A stretch of DNA of 64,000 bases from Haloglomus halophilum (GTDB taxonomy: Archaea; Halobacteriota; Halobacteria; Halobacteriales; Haloarculaceae): NCBI RefSeq assembly GCF_024298885.1, contig NZ_CP101167.1, positions 62,001 to 126,000 on the forward strand. The letters run 5' to 3'. Position 1 is the stretch's first letter. Every line of letters starts with the position of its first letter. Positions 8,184 to 15,722 of the stretch are shown piece by piece. The notes under the pieces were generated by a model. The model was not told where the DNA came from and searched no databases. It saw only the letters and a list, made by a program, of their open reading frames with translations. Both the position numbers and the translations under genes were made by a program.

Positions 8184-10088
8184 TCAAACGTCTGAGATCT
8201 CGAAGCGAGCGCCACCATCGCGACCGGTGGTGACGTCGATCTCCCAGCCGTGGGCTTCGACGATTCGTTTGACGATCGCGAGCCCGAACCCGGTACCCTC
8301 TTGATGGGTCGTGTATCCGCTCTCGAAGATATCGTCTCGTTCGTCCTCCGGGATACCGGGGCCTGTATCCTCAATGTAGAAGCCGCCGTCGAGGGAGCCG
8401 ACGCGAATTGTGACCCCGCCGCCGTGTTCGATGGCGTTCCGGTACAGGTTCTCGAACACCTGGATGAGCCGACTGTGGTCAGCGTCGATCCGGACGCTCG
8501 ATTCGATCTCGAGGGCAGCGGATTCCGTTGCGACGTTGTTCCAGGCTTGATTAGCGATCGCACGAAGCTCAACCGGTTCCGTTTCACCGACGGCATCGCC
8601 TTCGCGAGCGAGTGTCAACATATCCTTGATGAGCCGTTCCATCCGATCGAGCGCGCTGTCGATGGCGTCGACGTGGTCTATCTCGCCGGTCATCTGTATG
8701 AGCTCCAGGCGACCCTGGGCGACGTTCAGGGGATTTCGGAGGTCGTGCGAGAGGATGCTGGCGAACTCTTCGAGTCGGTCGCGTTCGCGTCGGATAGTCG
8801 ACTCGGCCTCGATTCGCTGGAGGGCCGTCGTGACGTGCGTTGCGAGCATCTCGGCGACCTCTTCATCGCGGTCGGTGAATGCTGCTGGCTCTGGCGCAAA
8901 CGCCTGCACCACCCCATACTCCCCGAGAGGAATGCTCAACAGCGACCGTGGTTCCGTTGGGTCCGCGTCCGGCAGTGATCCCCCGTCCTGGAGCGAGGAT
9001 CGCGCTGCCGAGCGCGTATCCGTTAGATCCTCCAGTCGGAGCACCTCGCCTGACTGGTAGCTCTGCCCCGCGTAGCCGAGGGTTGCAGACACCGGCTCAC
9101 ACTCCTCGAGGGATTCGTGGTCCGAACTGGCGGCCGGCACGAGCTGGTCCCCGTCCGCGATCGCCACGCGGGCGACAGCGGCCGGAAAGACGTCAACAGC
9201 CCCGTCGGCAGTGCGTTGGTACACCTGTTCTTTGGATGCTGCCCTGGTGATCTCGGTCGCGACCTCGTGCAGCTGCGTGACTTTCGACGTGTGGTCACGA
9301 AGCTGCTCCTCGGCTGCTTTTCGGTCGGAAATGTCCTGAATAACGCCCGTAAAGAGGTGGTCGTCGCCTACGACGTATTCGCCAAAACTGACTTCGACAG
9401 GGAATTCCTCGCCGTCGGCGCGCAACCCGGCCAATTCGAGGCCATCCAAGTCGACAGTTCGCCTATCGTTAGAGAGGTACTGAGACAGCCCCTCGAGATG
9501 CGCCTCACGGAAGCGGGCCGGCATCAGCTTCGTCAGCGGCTCGCCGACGAGGTCCGTCGTGGGATACCCGAAGAGAGTTTCAGTCGCGTCGTTCGCGTAG
9601 CGAATCGTACTCGTCTCGTCGATCGAGATGACCGCGAACGACGAGTTCTCCGTTAGTGCCCGGAAGCGATTTTCTGAGAGTTCAAGTTGATGCTCCCGCG
9701 TTTGGAGTCCTGTGGCATAGTAGCCGAGAAGCACACCGGCAGCCATGAAGATGCCAGCGCCATTGAGATTCAACACGACCGGTTCCCCGGATGGAACCTG
9801 TTCGAGCGAGATGATGAAGACGAACCAGAGATTGACAGCCACGCCGACGAGGCCACCACCCAGCGTCCACTTCGAAAGTTGTCTGACACGGGCTACTGGT
9901 GACGTTCTTGCGAGCCATATCCCGCCGACGATGAGTCCGATGCCGACGGCGAACGGGGCCGCGACCTCGATGAAGTCGATAAGTGGCTCGTCGGTGTCTG
10001 TCGCGGCTCGGGCGAGCGTGACCAGGAGAAGCACCACTCCAAGGATGGTGACCGACCATTGACTCACCGCCCGAGACCAATCCCTCAT
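8184..10088 (-). CDS. Membrane PAS/GAF sensor histidine kinase
   Basis: 634 residues from the ATG at 10088. Four membrane helices (about 11-29, 38-58, 72-93, 108-127) are followed by a PAS domain (about 142-260; FRALTENSSFAVISID...FGYPTTDLVGEPL), a GAF domain (about 275-410), and a kinase core: H-box with H448 in SHDLRNPLN, N-box RNAIEHGG (N551), G1 DTGPGIPEDE and G2 GTGFGLAIV. It should autophosphorylate on His in response to a membrane or redox/light/small-molecule cue. No adjacent receiver gene; neighbouring HalOD1 proteins may be outputs. The longer start at 10151 is less likely because it adds a hydrophilic tail before TM1. Confidence 0.9.
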   Translation of the reverse strand: MRDWSRAVSQWSVTILGVVLLLVTLARAATDTDEPLIDFIEVAAPFAVGIGLIVGGIWLARTSPVARVRQLSKWTLGGGLVGVAVNLWFVFIISLEQVPSGEPVVLNLNGAGIFMAAGVLLGYYATGLQTREHQLELSENRFRALTENSSFAVISIDETSTIRYANDATETLFGYPTTDLVGEPLTKLMPARFREAHLEGLSQYLSNDRRTVDLDGLELAGLRADGEEFPVEVSFGEYVVGDDHLFTGVIQDISDRKAAEEQLRDHTSKVTQLHEVATEITRAASKEQVYQRTADGAVDVFPAAVARVAIADGDQLVPAASSDHESLEECEPVSATLGYAGQSYQSGEVLRLEDLTDTRSAARSSLQDGGSLPDADPTEPRSLLSIPLGEYGVVQAFAPEPAAFTDRDEEVAEMLATHVTTALQRIEAESTIRRERDRLEEFASILSHDLRNPLNVAQGRLELIQMTGEIDHVDAIDSALDRMERLIKDMLTLAREGDAVGETEPVELRAIANQAWNNVATESAALEIESSVRIDADHSRLIQVFENLYRNAIEHGGGVTIRVGSLDGGFYIEDTGPGIPEDERDDIFESGYTTHQEGTGFGLAIVKRIVEAHGWEIDVTTGRDGGARFEISDV

Positions 10089-10213
10089 CTGAAAGATATA
10101 GTAGATTCTAGCTTCATAATTTGCCTGATTGGGGAACGGACGTAATTCCACGCCTCACATCAGCTACAACGGGAATTGGAACGTTCGGAAGTCGATATTC
10201 CACGAATAGCATG

Positions 10214-10456
10214 CTATTGGGCCTCCGAATGTCCGCCTTGGGGATCGACGATTTCGACAGCATCACCTGTAACGGCGAGCTGAATCCCCTCGACAGTGAC
10301 ACGAACCTCGACTGCTCCACTGGATCCCGCTACCAGCTGCTCGAATGCTTCGACGTCGAGATAGTCGTGTAACTGGTACTGGTCGCGGTCCACTCCACAT
10401 GATTCCAACGTCTCGATAATCTCTACAGTGAGGGTTTGTGGTGAGGACTGATCCAT
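10214..10456 (-). CDS. HalOD1 output-domain protein (second copy)
   Basis: 80 residues from the ATG at 10456 (MDQSSPQTLTVEIIETLES), homologous throughout to 7043-7318, sharing YQLHD, VDIEA/LDVEA, SSG.VEVR.TVEG. A GTTAAAAC TATA-like sequence at 10487-10494 lies 31-38 nt upstream, supporting this start over the longer frame to 10510. It sits upstream of the histidine kinase gene in the same direction and may be part of its circuit. Confidence 0.72.
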   Translation of the reverse strand: MDQSSPQTLTVEIIETLESCGVDRDQYQLHDYLDVEAFEQLVAGSSGAVEVRVTVEGIQLAVTGDAVEIVDPQGGHSEAQ

Positions 10457-10577
10457 TTCAATACTCGTGGAGTAGGGTGGGTAGCCGTTAAAACGTTGGG
10501 AGTCAACCATAGAAGCTTATCGCTCTGCTACTTGACTTAGCGCGTTCGGGATAGCGTCGGCGCAACCACAAGCGATT

Positions 10578-10838
10578 ATGCGCTTTGACGCCGACTGGAT
10601 GTCTCGCGCTGATGACCGCATTCTGGAGCATCTATCTGAAGCCGGCCCCGATACCCCAAAGGAAATGGCGGACAGCGACCGTGTCCGCTTCTCTCGGCAA
10701 CACATCAATGCCCGCTGCAAGACGCTGGTCAAATACGGACTCCTTGTCCACCTCGGCAACGGCGTCTACGACATCACGCGAACGGGAGAGCAGTATCTCG
10801 CCGGCGAACTCGACGCTCGTGACCTCGAAGCTGACTGA
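10578..10838 (+). CDS. Winged-helix repressor, phiH1-repressor-like
   Basis: 86 residues starting MRFDADWMSRADDRILEHL. The sequence ADDRILEHLSEAG, TPKEMADS, FSRQHINARCKTLVKYGLLVHLGNGVYDITRTGEQYL is a textbook winged helix with recognition helix RQHINARCKTL and wing NGVYDIT, resembling the repressor of halovirus phiH1 and relatives. It is convergent with the VapBC-like module (2 nt between stops) and may silence neighbouring element genes. Confidence 0.8.
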   Translation: MRFDADWMSRADDRILEHLSEAGPDTPKEMADSDRVRFSRQHINARCKTLVKYGLLVHLGNGVYDITRTGEQYLAGELDARDLEAD

Positions 10839-10840
10839 AC

Positions 10841-11410
10841 CTACCCTTCCAGAAGCGTGACTAACTGGGCGACGTACGGGCTGTTGTCCCAGCTCCGGTG
10901 GGGGCTGATCACGCGAAGTAGCGTTCGCGCCTCCTCGTGGGTCATGTGGCCGTTCCGGGCGTAGTCGCAGATAAGCCGCGGTGTCGGGACGATACGCGGC
11001 CCCTGGAGCACAGCGTGAATCAGTGGGAAGTTCGTGCCGCCAAATTCGTCGGTGAGAAAGCCGTCGACGTCGAGCGCGTTCGCGAGGACGATGCCATCAG
11101 TTTCGCCGTCGTCGAGGCCGAACGTCGGTCGCGCATCCGGGGTGTCGTCGCGCGCATACGGATCTTCGACCGTATAGTGGTCACGGGCCGCGAGGACGTT
11201 ACTCGCCGCAGCGGCGTGGATATCCTGATATTGCGTGATATCGCGGAGTTCTGCGACCACTTCCGGAGGGACGATCACGTCACAGGAGGTGAGCAGGTAC
11301 TGGAACGGGTCCGGAACGTCGGACCCGACCGCTGCATCTGCACAAGGCACGGCGAGACTGACAAGCGCGCTCGTGTCAGCGACGACCGTTCGCAGTCGCT
11401 GGCCGCTCAT
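10841..11410 (-). CDS. PIN-domain toxin (VapC-like)
   Basis: 189 residues. Acidic active-site residues of a PIN ribonuclease are present in order: VVADTSALVSLA (D11/12), PPEVVAELRDI (E), LDDGETDGIVLANAL (D/E), DGFLTDEFGG (D). VapC-type enzymes cleave RNA, often tRNA. The start ATG overlaps the antitoxin stop in an ATGA, indicating translational coupling. It is homologous to the PIN protein at 12232-12744 (shared SALVSL, VP..V..EL..I, T/C-DEF). Confidence 0.82.
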   Translation of the reverse strand: MSGQRLRTVVADTSALVSLAVPCADAAVGSDVPDPFQYLLTSCDVIVPPEVVAELRDITQYQDIHAAAASNVLAARDHYTVEDPYARDDTPDARPTFGLDDGETDGIVLANALDVDGFLTDEFGGTNFPLIHAVLQGPRIVPTPRLICDYARNGHMTHEEARTLLRVISPHRSWDNSPYVAQLVTLLEG

Positions 11411-11772
11411 CGATCGTCATCACTGGTCTCGACCGTCGTCACATCCCCTTCGTAGATGTCGACGTCGTCAGGGGCAGCGAGATCGAGCGGCTCGTCCTCG
11501 AGATCCGCTTTGAGGAGACGGAGTCGCTGGGCGGTCTCGGCGCCGACCAGTTGCTTGACCGTCTCGAACTCGAGCTGGTCGTCGTAGTACTTCGTCGCGA
11601 CCAGCTCTTGGAACGTCTCGCTGTCGGCCGTGTCTTCGATGTACTCGCGGATGGCCTCGACGAGGAGATCTGTCCGGTCCTTGTCGAAGAGGTCGGCGAT
11701 GGCATCCAGCCGGTCGACGAGGTACTCCGGCGACTGGAAGTGAACCCGCCGGGGATCGTCGCTTGCGCTCAT
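11407..11772 (-). CDS. Ribbon-helix-helix antitoxin of the first PIN module
   Basis: 121 residues from ATG 11772 (MSASDDPRRVHFQSPEYLVDRLDAIADLFDKDRTDLLVEAIREYIED). The N-terminus is a ribbon-helix-helix DNA-binding domain; the remainder (FETVKQLVGAETAQRLRLLK) is the toxin-binding part, shared with 12745-13047. The longer frame to 11835 crosses the operator and is rejected. Autoregulation is strongly suggested by a perfect palindrome just upstream. Confidence 0.82.
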   Translation of the reverse strand: MSASDDPRRVHFQSPEYLVDRLDAIADLFDKDRTDLLVEAIREYIEDTADSETFQELVATKYYDDQLEFETVKQLVGAETAQRLRLLKADLEDEPLDLAAPDDVDIYEGDVTTVETSDDDR

Positions 11773-11773
11773 T

Positions 11774-11796
11774 CTATGTGCAAGTTCTGCACATAG
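11774..11796. promoter_or_regulatory. Perfect palindromic operator of PIN module 1
   Basis: CTATGTGCA-agttc-TGCACATAG: 9-bp perfect arms, 5-bp spacer, starting 2 nt upstream of the antitoxin start codon. It would cover the transcription start of a leaderless mRNA, the expected site for RHH autorepression. Confidence 0.65.
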
Positions 11797-11870
11797 GCGC
11801 ATAACGGTTTCGGCGTAGCCACAGCGCTTGCACATCAGTGCGCGGGAGAAGGGACTCGCTCACGTCGGTT

Positions 11871-12200
11871 TCAGTCGTCGTCCTGTGCGTTCAGTTCGTC
11901 GAGGAACTGGCCAGCGGTCGTCCCGACACGAACACCGTCGAAGTTGGACATTTCGAGGCCGTGAGTAGCGGTCCGGAAAGGCGTGCCGTCGACGAGAACG
12001 CGATGGATAACAGTTCGGACGGGGCCGGTCCCGTACCTGTCGACGACAGTAGCCATCATCTCGTCGAGATGTGCGTCCCGGTGCTCCGTCCGGGGATGCT
12101 GTGCGCGTTCGAGCACGAGTTCGACTACATCGTCAACTGATGCGTGCTCGGGATTCTTCGTTCGTTCACGAACGTCGTAGAGAGCGTCGTTATCGGGCAT
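11871..12200 (-). CDS. Hypothetical haloarchaeal protein
   Basis: 109 acidic residues, ATG 12200. Predicted mostly helical (ASVDDVVELVLERAQHPR, LDEMMATVVDRYGTGPVRTVIHRVL) with a short beta segment before the C-terminus. No motif recognised. It lies between two PIN modules, leftward like both, with a 31-nt gap to the second module's toxin stop, so it may be co-transcribed with that module. Confidence 0.6.
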   Translation of the reverse strand: MPDNDALYDVRERTKNPEHASVDDVVELVLERAQHPRTEHRDAHLDEMMATVVDRYGTGPVRTVIHRVLVDGTPFRTATHGLEMSNFDGVRVGTTAGQFLDELNAQDDD

Positions 12201-12231
12201 TCCTAATCACTTCGAAGGATCCTCCACGGTG

Positions 12232-12744
12232 TTAGGGCTCTTCGAGCAACGAGCGAGCTCGCTGCACGTAACTGTTCGCGCCCCAGCTACGGGCGTCGCT
12301 GATCGCATCGAGGAGCAGCCGCGCATCAGCAGTTGATAGTTGTTCAGTTCGAACGAGAACCGAGAGTAGCGTCGGTGTCGTGACGAGCCGAGTATCAGCG
12401 AGTGAGGCGTGGATCAAGCCAAGTTGGTTGAATTCGTCACAGAGGAAGAGCGCAGCATTGAGATTATTCGCGAGCGTGACCGCCGCGTTTTCACCGTCAT
12501 CGAGGGGGAACTCGGCATCGAGGTCCACCGACTGTGTCGTGAATGACTCCGTTTGGTCGAGGACGGCGGACGCGGCGTGTCCATGGACGTCATCGTAGGA
12601 GGCGATCTCTTGGAGTTCATCGATGACCGCCGTTGGGACGACGACCTCGTACCGGGAGAGACAGAGTGCGAGTGGATCGGGGTCGTCGTCAGTAACGATG
12701 CCGAGACTCACGAGGGCGGAGGCGTCTGCGATAAGCCGCGACAT
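12232..12744 (-). CDS. PIN-domain toxin (VapC-like), second module
   Basis: 170 residues. PIN acidic residues: RLIADASALVSLGI (D7), PTAVIDELQEIASYDD (E), PLDDGENAAVTLANNL, ALFLCDEFNQ (D). The C-terminal segment ADARLLLDAISDARSWGANSYV parallels the first toxin's EEARTLLRVISPHRSWDNSPYV, so the two modules derive from one ancestor. The start lies directly after the antitoxin stop. Confidence 0.82.
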   Translation of the reverse strand: MSRLIADASALVSLGIVTDDDPDPLALCLSRYEVVVPTAVIDELQEIASYDDVHGHAASAVLDQTESFTTQSVDLDAEFPLDDGENAAVTLANNLNAALFLCDEFNQLGLIHASLADTRLVTTPTLLSVLVRTEQLSTADARLLLDAISDARSWGANSYVQRARSLLEEP

Positions 12745-13047
12745 CTATGCGTCGGCGACCTCGTCGATGAAGTCCTCGTCCAACTGCTGTTTCAACACGC
12801 GGAGGTTTGCCGCCTCCTCGGCGCCGACGAGCGCTTTGAGTTGCTCGAAGGTGATCTCATCGTCGTAATAGGCGGCGGCGATCTCCTGGGTGAGTGCGTC
12901 GTCGTGAGCGGCGTCTTGGAGGTACTCCCGAAGCGCGGTCACGAGGACGTCTGTTCGGTCTTCCCCGAGGACTGCGGCCAGTGCATCGGCGCGGTCGATG
13001 AGCCGATTGGGGGCCCGAAACTGCACGCGCTTCTTATCGGTGCTCAT
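12745..13047 (-). CDS. Ribbon-helix-helix antitoxin of the second PIN module
   Basis: 100 residues from ATG 13047 (MSTDKKRVQFRAPNRLIDRADALAAVLGEDRTDVLVTALREYLQD), an RHH domain followed by ITFEQLKALVGAEEAANLRVLK, matching the partner region of the first antitoxin. The longer frame to 13122 runs through the promoter repeats and is rejected. Paired direct repeats upstream are candidate operators. Confidence 0.82.
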   Translation of the reverse strand: MSTDKKRVQFRAPNRLIDRADALAAVLGEDRTDVLVTALREYLQDAAHDDALTQEIAAAYYDDEITFEQLKALVGAEEAANLRVLKQQLDEDFIDEVADA

Positions 13048-13050
13048 GAT

Positions 13051-13103
13051 GTGTACATTGTGAGCCAACGCACTTAGCCGTTTTCGTGTGTACGATGTGA
13101 GCC
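13051..13103. repeat. Paired 16-bp direct repeats, candidate operator of PIN module 2
   Basis: GTGTACATTGTGAGCC (13051-13066) and GTGTACGATGTGAGCC (13088-13103) match at 14 of 16 positions, 37 bp apart. They bracket the presumed core promoter of the antitoxin gene: one covers the start region, the other lies upstream of the likely TATA element. This differs from the palindrome of module 1, suggesting diverged specificity. Confidence 0.55.
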
Positions 13104-13118
13104 TCACTCGGACGACCG

Positions 13119-13445
13119 TCACTCGGCCACGAGATGCTCCTTGAGATTACGTGTCCAGTACGTTGCGAGCCCCCCTGGACTACAGTGCTCGCACAGTTGG
13201 AGCGCCCCCTCGAGATGGCCGAGTTCGACACGGAACCGGGTAAGTGCCGCGAGGGCGTCGACGACCAGTCCGCACCCGTCGCAGGCGTGGTGGTCGCGCT
13301 CGTCCGGATCCGACCGCGTCTGGGTGGCGCAGTCGACACAGATTGGGTGCGTCACCCGTTCGTCTTTCCCCCACGTATGCGCCTCGCCCATCTCGGAGCC
13401 GGGCGGTGATTCGCAGAACGCACACCCGGAGAGCGTCTGTTGCAT
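13119..13445 (-). CDS. Multi-CxxC zinc protein (DUF7558-like)
   Basis: 108 residues with four cysteine pairs: CAFC, CVDC, CDGC and CEHC, with histidines between, forming two treble-clef/ribbon-like zinc sites. It resembles what I remember as DUF7558, a frequent haloarchaeal element protein. Its ATG overlaps the stop of the upstream gene by one base, so the two are coupled. The molecular role is unknown. Confidence 0.72.
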   Translation of the reverse strand: MQQTLSGCAFCESPPGSEMGEAHTWGKDERVTHPICVDCATQTRSDPDERDHHACDGCGLVVDALAALTRFRVELGHLEGALQLCEHCSPGGLATYWTRNLKEHLVAE

Positions 13446-13735
13446 CAGTTGTCCTCCGTGTCGGCGTCGATGGCGGCCTGCCAGCCGCGATGGAACACGG
13501 CGAGTTGGATGATCGAGTCGAAGGGCGTGCTACTGGGCTCGTGGACGAGAATGCGTTGGTTTGGGATCGGCGCCACCACATCGTCCTCGACGAGGTCGCC
13601 AACGAGACGGCGGGCAGTCGCCTCGTCGATGTCCGCCGTCGCGACTCGGGACGCATCCCGGTCCTGTGCAACGAGTTCGGTTTCGAGCCGGTCGTAGTCG
13701 CCTGTCGTGTCGTCGATGGTATCTTGACCAGACAT
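13445..13735 (-). CDS. Small acidic protein coupled to the zinc protein
   Basis: 96 residues. The middle part (DIDEATARRLVGDLVEDDVVAPIPNQRILVHEPSS) could be a degenerate winged helix: helix, turn, then a short beta hairpin. The C-terminus FDSIIQLAVFHRGWQAAIDAD is helical. A TTTATC-type TATA element (plus-strand GATAAAC at about 13790) lies ~55 nt upstream. Probably an operon with the zinc protein; function unknown. Confidence 0.62.
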   Translation of the reverse strand: MSGQDTIDDTTGDYDRLETELVAQDRDASRVATADIDEATARRLVGDLVEDDVVAPIPNQRILVHEPSSTPFDSIIQLAVFHRGWQAAIDADTEDN

Positions 13736-13918
13736 AGGAATTCACGCTTCTGCACGCGCTTCGAGCGCGCCTCACGCCTCCTGGCGCCGATAAACACGCC
13801 TGCGGTGCGGGCACGATGTCCTACGTCAGCGATCTGCCTCCAGCTAGCCGTTCCTGGTTGGAAGGGAGCATGACGCTACTCCAACACCTACTGTAAGCCA
13901 CCCCTTGCTGTCGGTCTG

Positions 13919-14407
13919 TTAGAGTGCGATCACGAGCCCGGTCACGAGTGTCACGAGTCCGAGTGCCAGCCACGTCGTCCGCGCTGCAAGGCGCTGCCAA
14001 ACCCGCCTCCCCAGCTGGCGGAGTTGATCACGGAGGGCTGCCTGCCGTTCTGTTTCGAGGACCGCGACTTCGTCGTAGTAGTCGCGGCGCTCTGCGGGAA
14101 GCGTCCGGAGTGTCGTCTGGCACTCGCTGCAGGTGTATTCGAACTCTGCTCGGACGTGCTGGCGGCGGAATTCTTGCTCGCCGCCCTCGTCGTAGCCTGT
14201 GACCTCGTACACAAGGAGTTTCGAGACGAATCGACGGTTCCCACACTCCGGACATTGGTCCATCTTGAGCGTTGGTGTTCCATCCTCGCTGCTCGCATCG
14301 TCTGGCCACGACGGCTGCGAATCTGTGTCCTCGGTCTCTCTCGGTGGACTCGTGTGGTTTTCTGACGGCGATGCACTCGCTGTCTCGGAGTTACTGAACG
14401 TAGACAT
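13919..14407 (-). CDS. Zinc-ribbon membrane-anchored protein
   Basis: 162 residues: a Ser/Glu-rich disordered N-terminus (1-48), a zinc ribbon with CPEC (about 52-55) and CSEC (about 92-95), a helical segment (ERQAALRDQLRQLGRRVWQRL), and one C-terminal membrane helix (WLALGLVTLVTGLVIAL). It resembles tail-anchored zinc-ribbon proteins of haloarchaea. Partner unknown. Confidence 0.65.
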   Translation of the reverse strand: MSTFSNSETASASPSENHTSPPRETEDTDSQPSWPDDASSEDGTPTLKMDQCPECGNRRFVSKLLVYEVTGYDEGGEQEFRRQHVRAEFEYTCSECQTTLRTLPAERRDYYDEVAVLETERQAALRDQLRQLGRRVWQRLAARTTWLALGLVTLVTGLVIAL

Positions 14408-14534
14408 GGATTCACCTGTGACTGCACTCAGCTGACACCTGGCTGGACACCACGGCGACTATCGTGGTGGTGCCCATCGTGCTGAGCGCCGTCACCCTTG
14501 GTCGGCGCGATAAACGCCACTGCGGGGGAGTCGT

Positions 14535-14969
14535 CTAGTCGTCCCACAGTACTGCAATCCGGTCTTCGACCTCGTCGAGGACCAGTTGCAGGACATCACG
14601 ATGATCGGTCGGCCAGGAGTCATCATCACCGGGCGTCGGGGCGGTGGGTGGGGGATGGAAGTGGTCGCGCGTATTGTGGGGGTTCGGATGCCGATCCCAT
14701 CGACATTCCCAGGTGTGCTCCGAATGGACCTCTCGATAGTGGATTGTGAAGTCGTCGTTCGTGTACCAGCGGACAGTCAGGGTAGCGTCGTCGACGGGCG
14801 CTGGGTAGTACGACTGGGCAAAGACGACCTGAAGCTCGAAATGGCCGCTTGCATCCGTGATGGCCGCGTGGGAGACCTGCCTCGTCGCTTGGAGCCGTGT
14901 CTGAAGGAACTCGAGGATGGGACGATCGATGGGGGCAGGGCTCCCGCCATCGCCTGTCGGTGGCACCAT
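14535..14969 (-). CDS. TumE-like (DUF6516) putative toxin
   Basis: 144 residues. The beta-rich core (ATLTVRWYTNDDFTIHYREVHSE...WECRWDRHPNPHNTRDHFHPP), followed by a C-terminal helix DVLQLVLDEVEDRI, matches the TumE/DUF6516 layout, where a conserved RWDnaPHH...HfH segment precedes an acidic helix. TumE proteins are toxins paired with HTH antitoxins (TumA), and here the gene directly follows an HTH gene (8-nt gap). Assignment is by remembered pattern, not by search. Confidence 0.55.
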   Translation of the reverse strand: MVPPTGDGGSPAPIDRPILEFLQTRLQATRQVSHAAITDASGHFELQVVFAQSYYPAPVDDATLTVRWYTNDDFTIHYREVHSEHTWECRWDRHPNPHNTRDHFHPPPTAPTPGDDDSWPTDHRDVLQLVLDEVEDRIAVLWDD

Positions 14970-14977
14970 CGAGCGGG

Positions 14978-15511
14978 CTACCCGGATGTCTGTTTGCGCT
15001 CGTCACCCGTGCGTTGCTGGCGCGCCCGTTCGTAGCAGTCTCGCTCTTCGCGGGCGGTCGCCCAGTCGGCGAGGTCGCTGTATACGTCGTCGATGGTCCG
15101 TTCGTCGCTGCCCTCTGCGGCGGCGACGGCATCGACGGCGGCCGGTGACGCGGCGTCGTACGCCTCCTCATACTCGGTGATGCGCGTCGTGAGTTCACGA
15201 ACGCGTTCCTGCAGTTCCTCGACGGAATGGTCGGCTGCGAGCTGATTAATTCGTCGCCACTCGAAGTACGCGTTGTTGCGCTCGTAGGTGGCTGGATGGC
15301 CGTCGTGGCGGGTGACGATGCCGAGGTCGTCGAACCAGCCCAGATACTTTCGGGCGGTCTTGGGGTCACAGTCGGCGCTGTCGGCGATCGCGCTTGCCGT
15401 CGTCGGCTCGCGGGTCTGCAGGATGGTGCCGTAGATGCGTTGTTCGACGTCGTCGCTGGCGAACGCATCCTCGAAGGGAGGTGGCCCATCGGCGGCGTCT
15501 GTCTCGGACAT
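14978..15511 (-). CDS. HTH regulator (DUF7342-like), likely antitoxin partner
   Basis: 177 residues. Residues 20-95 form a winged helix (VEQRIYGTILQTREPTTASAIADSADCDPKTARKYLGWFDDLGIVTRHDG). Residues 100-175 are a coiled-coil-like helix pair (HSVEELQERVRELTTRITEYEEAYD). This layout fits haloarchaeal DUF7342 proteins. Upstream position and tight spacing with the TumE-like gene suggest a TumA-like antitoxin and autoregulator. A TATA box at 15532-15540 predicts a leaderless transcript. Confidence 0.68.
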   Translation of the reverse strand: MSETDAADGPPPFEDAFASDDVEQRIYGTILQTREPTTASAIADSADCDPKTARKYLGWFDDLGIVTRHDGHPATYERNNAYFEWRRINQLAADHSVEELQERVRELTTRITEYEEAYDAASPAAVDAVAAAEGSDERTIDDVYSDLADWATAREERDCYERARQQRTGDERKQTSG

Positions 15512-15531
15512 ACTCAGAATTGCAGGTCTAA

Positions 15532-15540
15532 GGATATAGT
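15532..15540 (-). promoter_or_regulatory. TATA box for the DUF7342/TumE-like operon
   Basis: GGATATAGT on the + strand (ACTATATCC on the coding strand) lies 21-29 nt upstream of the ATG at 15511, the spacing expected for haloarchaeal leaderless transcripts. Confidence 0.55.
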
Positions 15541-15615
15541 TCTTATTTCGGGGAATAGTTTCCCGAACAACAGTATCCTGCGATAGCCCCCATTTTGCGG
15601 CGAGATTGAGCGTAG

Positions 15616-15656
15616 TTAACCAACAAATCGCGTGGTAGAGCGAGTCTGTTGGTTAA
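15616..15656. repeat. 41-bp inverted-repeat motif, copy 1
   Basis: TTAACCAACA (15616-15625), 21-bp spacer, TGTTGGTTAA (15647-15656): perfect 10-bp arms. The same arms with the same 21-bp spacer recur at 29540-29580. Flanks also agree: both start with an extra G on the left and have GTC immediately before the right arm. The motif lies between the primase-like gene's stop and the HTH gene's promoter. Confidence 0.75.
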
Positions 15657-15722
15657 TTTTCTTGGCTCGCGGAACCTGAACGCTCGAGGGAGGGCTTTTC
15701 GGATGGCGGTGAAGCGGCGCCA

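Noticed and set aside
15616-15656. Reading the 41-bp inverted repeat as a transcription terminator
   Set aside because: No T-run on either strand next to it, a 21-nt loop is long, and the second copy has the same spacing but a different spacer sequence, which fits protein binding better.
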